NCBI GenBank assembly: GCA_028820845.1
Contig: JAPPII010000092.1
Location: forward strand, 150,131-214,130
From: Candidatus Poribacteria bacterium
GTDB lineage: Bacteria; Poribacteria; WGA-4E; WGA-3G
Length of the DNA stretch: 64,000 nucleotides
Direction of reading: 5' to 3'
A program made the position numbers and the translations under genes. The notes below the pieces were generated by a model. The model was not told the origin of the DNA. It saw nothing but the letters and a program-made list of their open reading frames with translations, and did no database searches. The stretch's first letter is position 1. Each line of letters starts with the position of its first letter. Shown here piece after piece: positions 8,996 to 18,013 of the stretch.

Positions 8996-9352
8996 TTGAA
9001 TGAAATCATGAGAGATGTGAAATGGATTGGAGATTCCCGTGAACAGGTGCAGCGTTTCCCCAAGCCTGTAAGAAGAATAGTAGGACAAGCGTTAAATGCT
9101 GCTCAATCCAGACTTAAGCACATTAATGCCAAACCTTTACGAGGAGTGGGTTCTGGTGTATTAGAAATTACGGCTCGTTATGATACGAACACCTACCGTG
9201 CCGTTTATGCTATTAGAATTGGCAAGAGCATCTATGTGCTTCATGCATTTCAAAAGAAATCTACTCGTGGTGTTAGGACCCCGAAAAAGGAAATTGACTT
9301 AATTAAACAACGTCTGAAGGTAGCGCAAGAGATGGAGGAAAAAAATGAGTGA
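8996..9352 (+). CDS. higB: HigB-like toxin (phage Gp49-like / RelE superfamily)
   Basis: A 118-residue basic protein with the Gp49/HigB pattern: LRGVGSGVLEITARYDTNTYRAVYAI, then VLHAFQKKST and a C-terminal Lys-rich helix. Members are ribosome-dependent mRNA interferases. The start is uncertain: TTG at 8996 has GGAG about 8 bases upstream; ATG at 9008 would drop four residues and leave a longer spacer. It overlaps the antitoxin gene by 8 bases, the toxin-first order typical of HigBA. Confidence 0.85.
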   Translation: MNEIMRDVKWIGDSREQVQRFPKPVRRIVGQALNAAQSRLKHINAKPLRGVGSGVLEITARYDTNTYRAVYAIRIGKSIYVLHAFQKKSTRGVRTPKKEIDLIKQRLKVAQEMEEKNE

Positions 9353-9671
9353 AGAAATCAAAATTGAGGAGAGTTCTGGAAACGTATTCTTAGACATCGG
9401 TTTCTCGAAAGAAGAAGCTGAACGTGAGCAGTTACGGGTGGATCTTGTGATTAAAATCTATCAACTTTTTGAGGAACTTGAGTTGACTCCTGCAAAGGCA
9501 TCAACACACTTTGGACTTGATCCATCCGACGTATCCCGAATACAAAATGGGGATTTTGATTTTAACGTTGATAAACTATTTACAATCCTCAGTCAGTTGA
9601 ATCGAAACGTGGAGATTCGCATCACACCTTCCGACGAGAAAATCGGGTACCTACGAGTCGTTGCAACTTAA
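9345..9671 (+). CDS. higA: HigA-like XRE-family antitoxin
   Basis: A 108-residue protein with a Cro/C1-type helix-turn-helix around residues 48-75 (LTPAKASTHFGLDPSDVSRIQNG). HigA antitoxins of this size bind the toxin and repress their own promoter. The start overlaps the toxin stop and AGGAAAAAA lies just upstream, so translation is probably coupled. The acidic N-terminus (EIKIEESSGNVFLDIGF) matches antitoxins of Gp49-type toxins. Confidence 0.87.
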   Translation: MSEEIKIEESSGNVFLDIGFSKEEAEREQLRVDLVIKIYQLFEELELTPAKASTHFGLDPSDVSRIQNGDFDFNVDKLFTILSQLNRNVEIRITPSDEKIGYLRVVAT

Positions 9672-9682
9672 GGAAAAGCTTC

Positions 9683-10456
9683 ATGGTACTTAAGGATCGG
9701 ATCGCTATCATAACCGGCGGAAGTTCAGGCATCGGACGCGGCATCGCCCTCGAATATGCCCGTGAAGGTGCGCGGATCGTCATCGCCGATAAGCAAGAGA
9801 CACCGCTTCGGGGCAAGTACCACGAAACCGATACCACAACACCAACCGTTGAAGAAATTGAGAAACTCGGTGCGCAAGGAATATTCGTCCAGACCGATGT
9901 CTCTGACGCATCGCAAATTGCGGACTTAATCCAGCAGACTGTCGAACACTTCGGAGGGCTCGATGTCCTCGTCAACAACGCCGGTATCCACATTCCCGGT
10001 GGCGCGCAAGAGATCTCCATCGCCGACTGGGACAAAGTCGTCAGTGTAAACCTCCGCGGCATCTTCGTCGCAACGAAACTCGCACTCCCTCATCTAAAGC
10101 GGTCAAAATTTGGAAGGATTATCCAGATCGCCTCTGTCCATGCCTACGGCGGCGGTGCGGGACCTGCGTATGCACCGGCGAAAGCGGCTGTCGTCAACAT
10201 GGTTCGAGATACAGCATTAGAAATCGGTCAATTCGGTATAACTGTCAACGCCATCTGTCCGGGATATATTGAAACAGCCATTCAGGACTACCTCACCCCC
10301 GAACAAATTGAAGAGGCATTGGAGAAAACCGCTTTGCCACGTTTCGGGCTGCCGAGAGACATCGGACGCGCCGCTGTGTTCCTCGCCTCCGACGATGCCG
10401 AGTGGGTCACGGGTGCCTCCCTCCTCGTGGATGGTGGATTCGCCGCTGGTGTGTAG
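9683..10456 (+). CDS. Short-chain dehydrogenase/reductase
   Basis: A 257-residue classical SDR. The N-terminal Rossmann motif is TGGSSGIGRG, the NNAG motif is VNNAGIHIPGG, the catalytic serine lies in IASVHAYGG and the catalytic pair is Y-A-P-A-K. PGYIETAIQD follows, and the end (SLLVDGGFAAGV) is the usual SDR terminus. Substrate cannot be read from the sequence; the PGYIET segment resembles sugar and 3-oxoacyl reductases. An insert after the first beta-alpha unit (KQETPLRGKYHETDTTTPT) is longer than usual. AAGGA precedes the ATG. It stands 63 bases from the next SDR and may be co-transcribed. Confidence 0.9.
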   Translation: MVLKDRIAIITGGSSGIGRGIALEYAREGARIVIADKQETPLRGKYHETDTTTPTVEEIEKLGAQGIFVQTDVSDASQIADLIQQTVEHFGGLDVLVNNAGIHIPGGAQEISIADWDKVVSVNLRGIFVATKLALPHLKRSKFGRIIQIASVHAYGGGAGPAYAPAKAAVVNMVRDTALEIGQFGITVNAICPGYIETAIQDYLTPEQIEEALEKTALPRFGLPRDIGRAAVFLASDDAEWVTGASLLVDGGFAAGV

Positions 10457-10519
10457 GATAAACCGTTAGTTTGTGACTTTGAAACAGTACTTTAAAAAAT
10501 TGACCAGGAGTAACAACAG

Positions 10520-11323
10520 ATGCAAGCAAACCCATGGGGAACAATCCGTTTTACAGATAAAGTCGCTTTAATAACAGGCGGTGCTTCTGGCATCGGCAGA
10601 GCAACGGCAAATCGTCTGGCAGCCGAAGGGGCACACGTTATCATCGCTGACATCAACGCAGATATGGCAAACAAGGTTGTCTCGGAAATCCAAGAAGCAG
10701 GCGGGAAGGCACTCTTTGTAGAAGTGGATCTCGCTGATGATGAAAGTGTCATCGCAGCAGCACAAGTCGTCTCAGAAAAATTTTCCGCACTCCATAGCCT
10801 CGTCAATAATGCCGCTATCGCGGGTGGTGGCGCAATTGAAGATGGCACGTGGCAACAAACGTGGGGCCCCGAAACGTCTATCGGTCTTCGAGGGTGGGTA
10901 ATGATCACGCAGCACCTATTACCCCTCTTAAAACAGGAAGGTGGCGCGATTGTCAACCTCTCATCAGAGGGCGGCTACCTCGGCAGACCCGGCGGATGGG
11001 TCTACGATGCCATTAAGTCCGCATGGGTCTCTGCCACGAAAACGATGGCGTACGAATTCGTCGAATACGGGATTCGAGTTAACGCCGTTGCACCCGGTTG
11101 GGTTGTCACAGAGATGCACTTCGGGAGAGCATCCGACCCCGCGGCTCGGAAAAAGGAGTTAGAGGAGACACCTATCAGGTCCTGCATCATGAAACGCCGC
11201 TGTGGCCCCGAAGAGATAGCATCAGCCATCACCTTTCTCCTCAGTGACGACGCTTCCTATATCACAGGGCAGACAATACACGTTGACGGCGGGCGTTGGG
11301 GAATGTCTGTTAGCAGAGATTGA
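10520..11323 (+). CDS. Short-chain dehydrogenase/reductase
   Basis: A 267-residue classical SDR, distinct from its neighbour. Visible: TGGASGIGRATA (dinucleotide binding), an acidic residue at the end of beta-2 (IIADINAD, suggesting NAD preference), LVNNAAIAGGG, a serine in IVNLSSEGGYLG, Y-D-A-I-K as the catalytic pair, PGWVVTEMHFG, and ITGQTIHVDGGRWG near the end. AGGAG lies upstream of the ATG. Two adjacent SDRs suggest paired oxidation steps on a sugar or polyol, but that is inference. Confidence 0.9.
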   Translation: MQANPWGTIRFTDKVALITGGASGIGRATANRLAAEGAHVIIADINADMANKVVSEIQEAGGKALFVEVDLADDESVIAAAQVVSEKFSALHSLVNNAAIAGGGAIEDGTWQQTWGPETSIGLRGWVMITQHLLPLLKQEGGAIVNLSSEGGYLGRPGGWVYDAIKSAWVSATKTMAYEFVEYGIRVNAVAPGWVVTEMHFGRASDPAARKKELEETPIRSCIMKRRCGPEEIASAITFLLSDDASYITGQTIHVDGGRWGMSVSRD

Positions 11324-11365
11324 TCTATATCCAATGGAAGCGTGTGTTCACTTTCGTGACTGGTA

Positions 11366-11386
11366 GGTGCGGTTTCCAACCGCACC
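11366..11386. repeat. Hairpin repeat GGTGCGGTT/AACCGCACC
   Basis: A perfect 9-bp stem with a 3-base loop, preceded by GGTA. The same hairpin occurs near 49267 and 55446 and twice in tandem near 62065-62115. Here no MITE ends are visible around it. It precedes a word block (CAACCGTTAACCGATAACCGAC) just before the next start codon. Confidence 0.75.
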
Positions 11387-11433
11387 GAGCCTTTCTGACA
11401 ATCAACCGTTAACCGATAACCGACAACTAAAAT

Positions 11434-11982
11434 ATGCCAAGCAAAACCCACACAACCGCCGTTGTCCTAATCCCGCCAGAATCCGCACAACCACCGATCC
11501 AAGCCATCCGCAGAGTCCACGACCGAAACTTCGTGCGATGGATGCCACACATAACGCTGCTCTATCCGTTCGCTGAACGCCGCGATTTCAGAGATGTTAC
11601 CGCTGCACTCGCAAAAGCCGCACAGCAGATAATACCCTTTTCTCTTCAACTGAAACGTTTTGACGCTTTCAAACATCGCAGATCGTGTACGATGTTCCTC
11701 GTTCCTGAACCGGCAGATGAAATCGTGCGGTTACACGACACACTCCTACAGCATCTGCCTAACTACGATGACACGGCACGGTTCGCAGGCGGATTCCACC
11801 CACACCTCTCCGTTGGGCAATTCCAACACCGATCCCTTGAGAGTGAACAACACCGACTCCAGACAGAATGGCAACCGATACGGTGTGAAATAGTATCTCT
11901 TAGCCTTATCTACCGCTCGCCAGAGACGAATGACCGATTCGTCGTTGCCGAGCAATTCCCCTTTCAAATAGGAAACGCCTAA
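11434..11982 (+). CDS. 2H phosphoesterase (2'-5' RNA ligase / LigT-like)
   Basis: A 182-residue protein with the two His-x-Thr/Ser motifs of the 2H superfamily: HITLLYPF at about residue 36 and HPHLSVGQF at about residue 117. These enzymes hydrolyse or join 2',3'-cyclic phosphates or 2'-5' bonds in RNA. The C-terminal strand (EIVSLSLIYRSPETNDRFVVAEQFPF) is typical. No clear ribosome binding site is seen. It lies just upstream of the type I operon, with a 33-base gap; a functional link is not evident. Confidence 0.87.
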   Translation: MPSKTHTTAVVLIPPESAQPPIQAIRRVHDRNFVRWMPHITLLYPFAERRDFRDVTAALAKAAQQIIPFSLQLKRFDAFKHRRSCTMFLVPEPADEIVRLHDTLLQHLPNYDDTARFAGGFHPHLSVGQFQHRSLESEQHRLQTEWQPIRCEIVSLSLIYRSPETNDRFVVAEQFPFQIGNA

Positions 11983-12015
11983 TGAAAGCAAAAATTTTAT
12001 TAATAAGGAAATATC

Positions 12016-13581
12016 ATGGACGCTAACCTCGCCGAGATCGAAAATCGGCTCTGGAGTGCCGCCGATGAACTCAGAGCCAATTCACGCCTCCGCGCCTCAG
12101 AATACTCTACACCCGTACTTGGGCTAATCTTTTTGAGATACGCCGATCATAAATTCACACAAGTCGCACAAGCGATTGGCAGCGAAACCGCTGCGGGTAA
12201 GCGAAGTAGAACGGATCCGCGAACGCAGTATCAAGCGCGCGGCGCATTTTACCTACCCGATACCGCACGATTTCAATACCTCCTCAATCTGCCGGAGAGT
12301 GAAAACATCGGACAAGCGATCACTGACGCGATGAAGGCAATTGAAGCAGAAAATCCGCAGGTCAACGGAGTCCTGCCTAAGACTTACAATCGCCTTGAAA
12401 AAAGTACACTCCTTGAACTCCTACGCATCATGGAACAGATTCCCATGGATATTGAGGGAGATGCCTTCGGAAAAGTCTACGAGTACTTTCTCGGCAATTT
12501 CGCCATGAGCGAAGGACAGCGCGGGGGTGAATTCTTCACGCCTACCTCCCTCGTGAAACTTATCGTTGAGGTTATCCAACCCTTTCACGGTCGTATTCTC
12601 GATCCCGCATGCGGTTCCGGTGGCATGTTCGTCCAGAGTGCAGCGTTCATCCGCAACCATCAGCAAAACGGAAAGCAAGGACAAATCAGTATTCACGGGG
12701 TAGAGCGCGTCGCCGAAACGATTCGATTGTGTAAGATGAACCTCGCTGTCCATGCGCTTGAAGGTGATGTCAAACAGGCAAATAGTTACTACGAAGATCC
12801 ACATAACTGTTTGGATAGGTTCGATTTCGTCATGGCAAATCCGCCTTTCAATGTCGATCGCGTGGATAGGGAACGCATCAAAGACGATCCTCGGTTCCCT
12901 TTCGGCATGCCTCGTGTCGATAACGCCAATTACGTCTGGATTCAGTTATTCTATAGCTCGCTTTCCGAGTCTGGACGGGCAGGCTTTGTCATGGCAAACT
13001 CCGCCGCCGATGCCCGCGCCTCTGAACTCGACATCCGCCGTCAAATTATCGAATCCGGTGCAGTCGATATCATTGTTAGCATCGCCTCAAACTTCTTTTA
13101 TACGGTCACCTTGCCCTGTACCCTCTGGTTTTTCGACAAATCTAAACGCCATACCGATAGACACGATAAAGTGCTATTTATTGATGCGCGACACCTCTAT
13201 CAACAGGTGAGTCGCGCCCATCGGCAGTTCACACCCAAGCAACTCGAATTCCTGTCTAATATTGTCAGACTTTATCGGAGTGAATCCCCTGAAAACCGAC
13301 ACGACAGTGCAGATTTCCTCACGACGAAATTCCCTGATGCAGCATACATTGATGTTCCCGGACTTTGTAAGGTCTCCACGGTTGCCGAAATTGAAGCACA
13401 AGGGTGGAGTCTCAACCCTGGACGTTATGTCGGTGTTGCCGAACAGCGCGCAGACGATTTTGACTTCACCGAGCGGTTTACAGAACTCAATGAGGAATTA
13501 GCAGTTCTGAACGCGGAAGCACATCAACTCGAAGAACGCATCGCTGAAAATGTTGTAAAGATTCTGGAGGATACGGTATAA
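12016..13581 (+). CDS. hsdM: Type I restriction-modification system methyltransferase subunit HsdM (system 1)
   Basis: A 521-residue N6-adenine methyltransferase subunit. The N-terminal HsdM helical domain ([33 protein letters not shown]) is followed by the linker [19 protein letters not shown]. The AdoMet site is [16 protein letters not shown] (about residues 196-211) and the catalytic motif is NPPF (about 275). The C-terminus is a coiled-coil-like helix ending [21 protein letters not shown] lies before the ATG. It belongs with hsdS at 14026 and hsdR at 18547, separated by passenger genes. Confidence 0.95.
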   Translation: MDANLAEIENRLWSAADELRANSRLRASEYSTPVLGLIFLRYADHKFTQVAQAIGSETAAGKRSRTDPRTQYQARGAFYLPDTARFQYLLNLPESENIGQAITDAMKAIEAENPQVNGVLPKTYNRLEKSTLLELLRIMEQIPMDIEGDAFGKVYEYFLGNFAMSEGQRGGEFFTPTSLVKLIVEVIQPFHGRILDPACGSGGMFVQSAAFIRNHQQNGKQGQISIHGVERVAETIRLCKMNLAVHALEGDVKQANSYYEDPHNCLDRFDFVMANPPFNVDRVDRERIKDDPRFPFGMPRVDNANYVWIQLFYSSLSESGRAGFVMANSAADARASELDIRRQIIESGAVDIIVSIASNFFYTVTLPCTLWFFDKSKRHTDRHDKVLFIDARHLYQQVSRAHRQFTPKQLEFLSNIVRLYRSESPENRHDSADFLTTKFPDAAYIDVPGLCKVSTVAEIEAQGWSLNPGRYVGVAEQRADDFDFTERFTELNEELAVLNAEAHQLEERIAENVVKILEDTV

Positions 13582-13603
13582 TAACCTAAGTTGCCACTAT
13601 GTA

Positions 13604-13624
13604 GCATAGCCTGTTAGGCTGTGC
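13604..13624. repeat. Short palindromic repeat (GCATAGCCT/AGGCTGTGC)
   Basis: A 9-bp stem with a GTT loop and one G-T pair, the same family as 8873-8893. It sits directly behind hsdM and before the orphan antitoxin gene. Confidence 0.6.
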
Positions 13625-13696
13625 AATGTGTCTGCGATCTGGCTTTATTTTTTTATGAAGTAAATCGGGAATAAACACTTAGAGGAGCAGGTTGAA

Positions 13697-14029
13697 ATGA
13701 TTCAAATTTCTGAACCGATAACTCTCGAAAAACTATTGCCACTAATACAAAAACTACCGAAAATTGAGCGCGAGCGACTCCGTGAATCCCTTGAAAAGGA
13801 ATCACAACTTGATGCCGCGATTTTGCTCTATCAAGAAGATCAGGTAACGCTCGGGAGAGCTGCTGAGTTGGCTGGCATCCATCGTTTTGAGTTTGAAGAG
13901 GCTTTGGCAGCAAAAGGTATTTTGAAAATTGTTGAAGTGGATTCAGCAGAAACACTGAAAACGCGGATTGCCCCCATCAAACGCCTCCACAAATCAAAAA
14001 GGGATAAGAGAAGATCGCACGAACTATGA
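13697..14029 (+). CDS. UPF0175-like small antitoxin-type protein, orphan
   Basis: A 110-residue protein with the UPF0175-like pattern: AAILLYQEDQVTLGRAAELAGIHRFEFEEALAAKGI, a putative helix-turn-helix in the middle. Such proteins usually act as antitoxins to PIN-type toxins. No PIN toxin is adjacent, so it is an orphan inside the hsd operon. The N-terminus (KLLPLIQKLPKIERERLRESLEKES) is an added helical segment. GAGGAG precedes the ATG. Its stop overlaps the start of the CopG-HsdS fusion by ATGA, implying translational coupling. Confidence 0.7.
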   Translation: MIQISEPITLEKLLPLIQKLPKIERERLRESLEKESQLDAAILLYQEDQVTLGRAAELAGIHRFEFEEALAAKGILKIVEVDSAETLKTRIAPIKRLHKSKRDKRRSHEL

Positions 14030-15393
14030 AAATAAAAAATAAAAAGCGAGATCCAATGCCACCTCCCGAGGCTACTCCAGAGGAGATCGGAAAATTTTGG
14101 GACACACATAGCCTTGCTGATTATTGGGATGAAACCCACGAAGTGAAATTTCAAGTCACGCTAAACATCCAGAAACAAAAAGACATCATGAGAGATACAA
14201 TTCGTTTTGGTGATTTCGTTGAGATTAATCCACGCATCCAATTGGAAAAAGGCAGAGAATATCCTTATGTTGAAATGGCTGATGTTAGCCCTGGCAACGC
14301 TTTTGTTTTCCCTGAAAAACAACGTACTTACAAAGGTGGCGGCTCACGATTCCAAGCTGGAGACACGCTTTTTGCCCGCATTACACCGTGTTTAGAAAAT
14401 GGAAAAATCGTCAGACTCAAAAATACCGGTAATCAACCCTGTTTTGGATCTACAGAGTTCTTCGTCTTTCGTGGCAAGCCCAATGTGTCAGATCCAACGT
14501 ATATTTTCTATCTGGCTCTGAGCCCTACAATTCGGGATCCTGCAGTAAAGAGTATGACGGGTGCTTCAGGACGACAGCGCGCTATTTTATCCTCGGTTGA
14601 AAATATTCTAATTCCGCTGCTGCCTCTCTCAACCCAACGCAAAATCGCCGCTATCCTCTCCGCCTACGACGACCTCATCGAAAACAACACCCGCCGTATC
14701 AAAATCCTTGAAGACATGGCACAGACCCTTTACCGAGAATGGTTCGTCCACTTCCTATTTCCCGGACATGCGGATGTGCCGATGGTGGAATCGCCGTTGG
14801 GTCCGATACCGGAAGGGTGGAAGGTTAAGAATTTCGGCGAAGTCTCTCTTAACTTTGATCGCCAGCGTAAACCGTTATCAGGAAAAGTAAGGTCAACAAT
14901 GCAAGGGGAATATCCATATTATGGTGCTGCTAAAGTTTTGGACCATATTAATGATTATCTATTTGATGGAAGGTATTTATTGATTGGAGAAGATGGTAGC
15001 GTTGTTACTGAACACGGAAAACCTGTGCTACAATTAGTAACCGGTAAATTCTGGGTAAACAATCATACGCACGTTGTTCAAGGGAAAGCACCAATCTCAA
15101 CAAACTTCCTTTACTTGTTTATGTCTAATGTAGTTATTTCGGGCCATGTTACAGGCACCGCACAGCCAAAGATTAACCAGCAGAACTTAAACAGAATTCC
15201 TGTCATTTCGCCTCCACAGAGTGTGTTGGAAAAATTTAACCAGATGATTGAACCAAATTTTAACAACATCGTTGCCTTAAACCTTAAAAACGTTAACCTT
15301 CAACAAACCCGCGACCTCCTCCTCCCCAAACTCATCTCTGGCGAGATTGACGTATCCAAACTTGATATTGAGACTGATCCCAAAAGCAATTGA
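14026..15393 (+). CDS. hsdS: HsdS specificity subunit (system 1) with an N-terminal CopG-like antitoxin fragment
   Basis: Residues 1-50 (PEATPEEIGKFWDTHS, ADYWDETHEVKFQV) match the start of CopG-type antitoxins that pair with BrnT toxins. Residue 55 on (MRDTIRFGDFVEINPRI) is a normal HsdS: target-recognition domain 1 to about 205, the conserved helical spacer (RKIAAILSAYDDLIENNTRR), target-recognition domain 2 from PIPEGWKVKNFGEV, and the C-terminal helix (TRDLLLPKLISGEIDV). HsdS gives the complex its DNA target. The fused ORF starts in an ATGA overlap with the preceding gene; the internal ATG at 14188 has no good ribosome binding site. The antitoxin portion lacks its C-terminal half, so this is a fusion left by a deletion. 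Confidence 0.9.
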   Translation: MKIKNKKRDPMPPPEATPEEIGKFWDTHSLADYWDETHEVKFQVTLNIQKQKDIMRDTIRFGDFVEINPRIQLEKGREYPYVEMADVSPGNAFVFPEKQRTYKGGGSRFQAGDTLFARITPCLENGKIVRLKNTGNQPCFGSTEFFVFRGKPNVSDPTYIFYLALSPTIRDPAVKSMTGASGRQRAILSSVENILIPLLPLSTQRKIAAILSAYDDLIENNTRRIKILEDMAQTLYREWFVHFLFPGHADVPMVESPLGPIPEGWKVKNFGEVSLNFDRQRKPLSGKVRSTMQGEYPYYGAAKVLDHINDYLFDGRYLLIGEDGSVVTEHGKPVLQLVTGKFWVNNHTHVVQGKAPISTNFLYLFMSNVVISGHVTGTAQPKINQQNLNRIPVISPPQSVLEKFNQMIEPNFNNIVALNLKNVNLQQTRDLLLPKLISGEIDVSKLDIETDPKSN

Positions 15394-15787
15394 CAGATAC
15401 AACGCGACGGTGTATAATTTACAGAAAGGCGATTGGGAAAAAACTTTTCTCGGTGGGTTAGCACACGACTCGCGAACCATTCGCGATATAATATCGGAGG
15501 AAATCGTGCAAGAATCTTCTATCATCCAATACTTCACTGAGAAAGGTATCGAACAAGGCATAGAACAAGGTATTGAGCAAGGTATTGAACAAGGCAAAAA
15601 ACAGCACGCTGTTGAAGCGATACTCACAGTACTGGAGGTCCGATTTCAGACTGATGTCGCGGAGAAACTCAAGCCTTTTCTTGCTGCCATTGACGATCTA
15701 CAACGTCTGGATCAGTTACACCGCGTCGCCGCCCGCGCATCAAACATTGATGAGTTTACGCATGATCTTTTGAACCTTGAAAACTGA
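15380..15787 (+). pseudogene. Remnant of an Rpn/PD-(D/E)XK transposase-family protein, C-terminal part
   Basis: The frame is open but no good start is present; a TTG at 15347 lies inside hsdS. The C-terminal half carries a fourfold 12-base repeat encoding GIEQ (about 15546-15593), then KKQHAVEAILTVLEVRF and ending LDQLHRVAARASNIDEF. Such repeats are typical near the C-terminus of Rpn-type recombination-promoting nucleases. The N-terminal nuclease domain is missing. It is probably a decayed mobile-type gene caught in the operon; a short functional protein cannot be ruled out. Confidence 0.6.
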
Positions 15788-15828
15788 GAGACTCTGAAGA
15801 TTTAACAAATAAGTAGAGGTAAATAATT

Positions 15829-17010
15829 ATGTCTGAACAAAAAGCGTTCTTGGAAAAAATTTATATAAAAAATTTTTTGAGTTTGCAGGATGTTGAACTT
15901 TCGCTAAAACCACTGACAGTTCTTGTTGGAGCGAATGCAAGCGGAAAGTCAAATGTCTTACATGCGTTGAGTCTGCTTCGAACTATGATGACTGCTGATA
16001 ATCTCCCGCCAGTTGAATTCGTCAAAGATCGCCTTTGGGCCGGAGGAGCAAGTCACATCACTTTCCAATTACATGCAGCGGTAGAAACCACCCTTACTAC
16101 TTACCAACTGGAATTCACGGCAGACCCTAATAATCCGTTTGTTTCTGAACAATTATCGATTAATGATGTAAAGGTTATAGCAATTCAGAGCGGACAAGGC
16201 GTAGTTCGTGATGAAGATAGCGAAAATGAAACGAAATATACATCTAATAAACTCGCTTTGCAGTCCGCGGGTGCTTATGGAAACAAACCTATCACGGGTG
16301 CCCTAACAGAGTTTGTTAAAGAATGGAAATTTTATAACTTTCGACCAGATGTCATCCGAGATAGTCTCGCTATATTTTCATCTGATATAAAAGATGTTTC
16401 TGAATCTCCAAAGTTGGATAGTTATGGTTTTAGATTACCGGCGGTGCTCTCGGATTGGCACGAAAATATGCCAGAGGGTTTTCGCAGCGTTAGTGAATCT
16501 CTGGCAGATAGTATGAATATAGGTATTGATTGTCGTACAATTAACGGCGATAACCAATTATACCTTTTAGAAGGTTACGAGAATCCAGTGCCTTTGAAGA
16601 TGGCATCCGATGGCACATTACGACTCGTGGCATATTATACCTTGCTCAATCAACCAGAATTACCGCCACTCGTTGCTATCGAAGAACCGGAGAGAAATCT
16701 GCATCCGGGTGCATTGGCGAATATTGCTGGTGTCCTTGAGCAACTTGCTGAACGGACACAAGTGATTATTACAACTCATAGTTCGCAGCTCCTTGATGCG
16801 TTTAGTTTTGATAAGTTAACGAATTTTCTCGGTGTTTTGTTCTTACATAATCAGCCCGGAATAGGCACAGAAGTAATTAACCTTGAGGATCAGCGTGGGA
16901 GTGATGAATCACTGAATGGGTGGCTCGCGGACTTTGGGATTGGCAGTGCAATCTTTCATAATGAGATTCTTCAAGACATGATGGAGGATCAATCTGCATG
17001 CCGCGAGTAA
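15829..17010 (+). CDS. AAA ATPase of the RecF/OLD-like (AAA_21) type
   Basis: A 393-residue ATPase. It has an SMC/RecF-like start (EKIYIKNFLSLQDVELSLKPLTVLVG), Walker A GANASGKSN (about residues 35-43), a signature-like region (PLKMASDGTLRLVAYYTLL), Walker B VAIEEPERNLHPG and a switch histidine in VIITTHSSQLLDAF. This is the ABC-ATPase subclass used in many phage-defence systems together with a TOPRIM or DUF4276/DUF4435 partner. It overlaps the next gene by 13 bases. AGAGG lies upstream of the ATG. Its position between hsdS and hsdR supports a defence role; the exact trigger is unknown. Confidence 0.88.
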   Translation: MSEQKAFLEKIYIKNFLSLQDVELSLKPLTVLVGANASGKSNVLHALSLLRTMMTADNLPPVEFVKDRLWAGGASHITFQLHAAVETTLTTYQLEFTADPNNPFVSEQLSINDVKVIAIQSGQGVVRDEDSENETKYTSNKLALQSAGAYGNKPITGALTEFVKEWKFYNFRPDVIRDSLAIFSSDIKDVSESPKLDSYGFRLPAVLSDWHENMPEGFRSVSESLADSMNIGIDCRTINGDNQLYLLEGYENPVPLKMASDGTLRLVAYYTLLNQPELPPLVAIEEPERNLHPGALANIAGVLEQLAERTQVIITTHSSQLLDAFSFDKLTNFLGVLFLHNQPGIGTEVINLEDQRGSDESLNGWLADFGIGSAIFHNEILQDMMEDQSACRE

Positions 17011-17741
17011 GGATATGGACATTGGAATCAACCAATGATGCCAAAGTTGTCAGGCATTTGGTTAGTAAGTTGGTGACACATTTGCAACTCGGGAATCTAT
17101 CTATTCACACAGCTGGCGGCACGGAATTCCTGATGTATAATAAAAAAGGGCAATCTTTGGGCGACAGACTAAGACGGACAATCCAGCAATACCTTAAGAA
17201 GGATGACTATATCATTTTTGTCATTGACAGCGACAGTTCAATGTCCATGCACCAGCGAAGACAAGAGCCAAATTCGCTGATTAATCAAATTAAACGAATC
17301 ATTGGAGATCAAAGTTTTGCTGGTAAGGCATTTTTCGCTCCAGCTGTTCATGAACTTGAAGCGTGGTTGTTGATTGACTGTCTCGGTATTTTCTGTTATT
17401 TTGCTAGTCGGCGCGCACAATATAGAAATAATTGCCGTGATAAAGTATCGGCAAACCAATCCTTCATACGACTGCTCAGGCACTATCAGAAGGGCAATAC
17501 GGAACACGTTGTTGAAACGGTAGTAGGAGGCAACGGTCCCAAAGAGTATTTGGAAAAGTTTTCTGAGCAGGTCCTGCTTGCACTCAATCCGAATATGCCT
17601 CAAAGGAATGTCCGCCGCGATCGGTATCATGAAAGAATGTCCCCTGATATGGCTAAACACATAATCATCAACCAAGAAACATTACGACGTAACAATTCTC
17701 TCAGGGATCTTGGAAATGTGCTCACACAAGCAAGTAAGTAA
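16998..17741 (+). CDS. DUF4276/TOPRIM-like partner of the AAA ATPase
   Basis: A 247-residue protein. The N-terminus (RIWTLESTNDAKVVRHLV) has an acidic-residue pattern like the E-x-x-x-D of TOPRIM-type nucleases. DDYIIFVIDSDSS supplies the D-x-D, and APAVHELEAWLLID matches the conserved H-E-x-E-A-W segment of DUF4276-like proteins. These features suggest a metal-dependent nuclease effector controlled by the overlapping ATPase, as in OLD-, PARIS- or AbiL-like two-gene systems. That is inference by architecture; no match was tested. The first 110 residues reappear in the gene at 18014. Confidence 0.7.
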   Translation: MPRVRIWTLESTNDAKVVRHLVSKLVTHLQLGNLSIHTAGGTEFLMYNKKGQSLGDRLRRTIQQYLKKDDYIIFVIDSDSSMSMHQRRQEPNSLINQIKRIIGDQSFAGKAFFAPAVHELEAWLLIDCLGIFCYFASRRAQYRNNCRDKVSANQSFIRLLRHYQKGNTEHVVETVVGGNGPKEYLEKFSEQVLLALNPNMPQRNVRRDRYHERMSPDMAKHIIINQETLRRNNSLRDLGNVLTQASK

Positions 17742-17784
17742 ATTGAATACACATGTCAATTCTTTGGAGAGTGAGGAAAATAAA

Positions 17785-17979
17785 ATGAATGTGACGACTG
17801 AATTAGCAACTGATGCCGTGGAAGTAGAAACCCAGCAAATATCCCTTAGAGAGTATGCTTACATCCAATTTCGGAAACTATGTACCTCGCGAGGGTTGAA
17901 TTTTGATAAAATGACTGAAGATGAACTCATGAATTTCATTGATGACCTTATTCATGAGGATCGTGAGTGCGGCTTGTAA
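17785..17979 (+). CDS. Small acidic protein of unknown function, possibly antitoxin-like
   Basis: A 64-residue protein, acidic, with two predicted helices (LREYAYIQFRKLCTSRG and MTEDELMNFIDDLIHED). I chose the ATG at 17785 because GAGTGAGG lies about 8 bases upstream; an open frame runs further back into the previous gene. It sits between two genes sharing DUF4276-type sequence. I do not recognise the family. Size, charge and context would fit an antitoxin or regulatory subunit. Confidence 0.5.
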   Translation: MNVTTELATDAVEVETQQISLREYAYIQFRKLCTSRGLNFDKMTEDELMNFIDDLIHEDRECGL

Positions 17980-18013
17980 TGGTTTATGATCCACTACCAT
18001 TGGGGAGAGCGGC

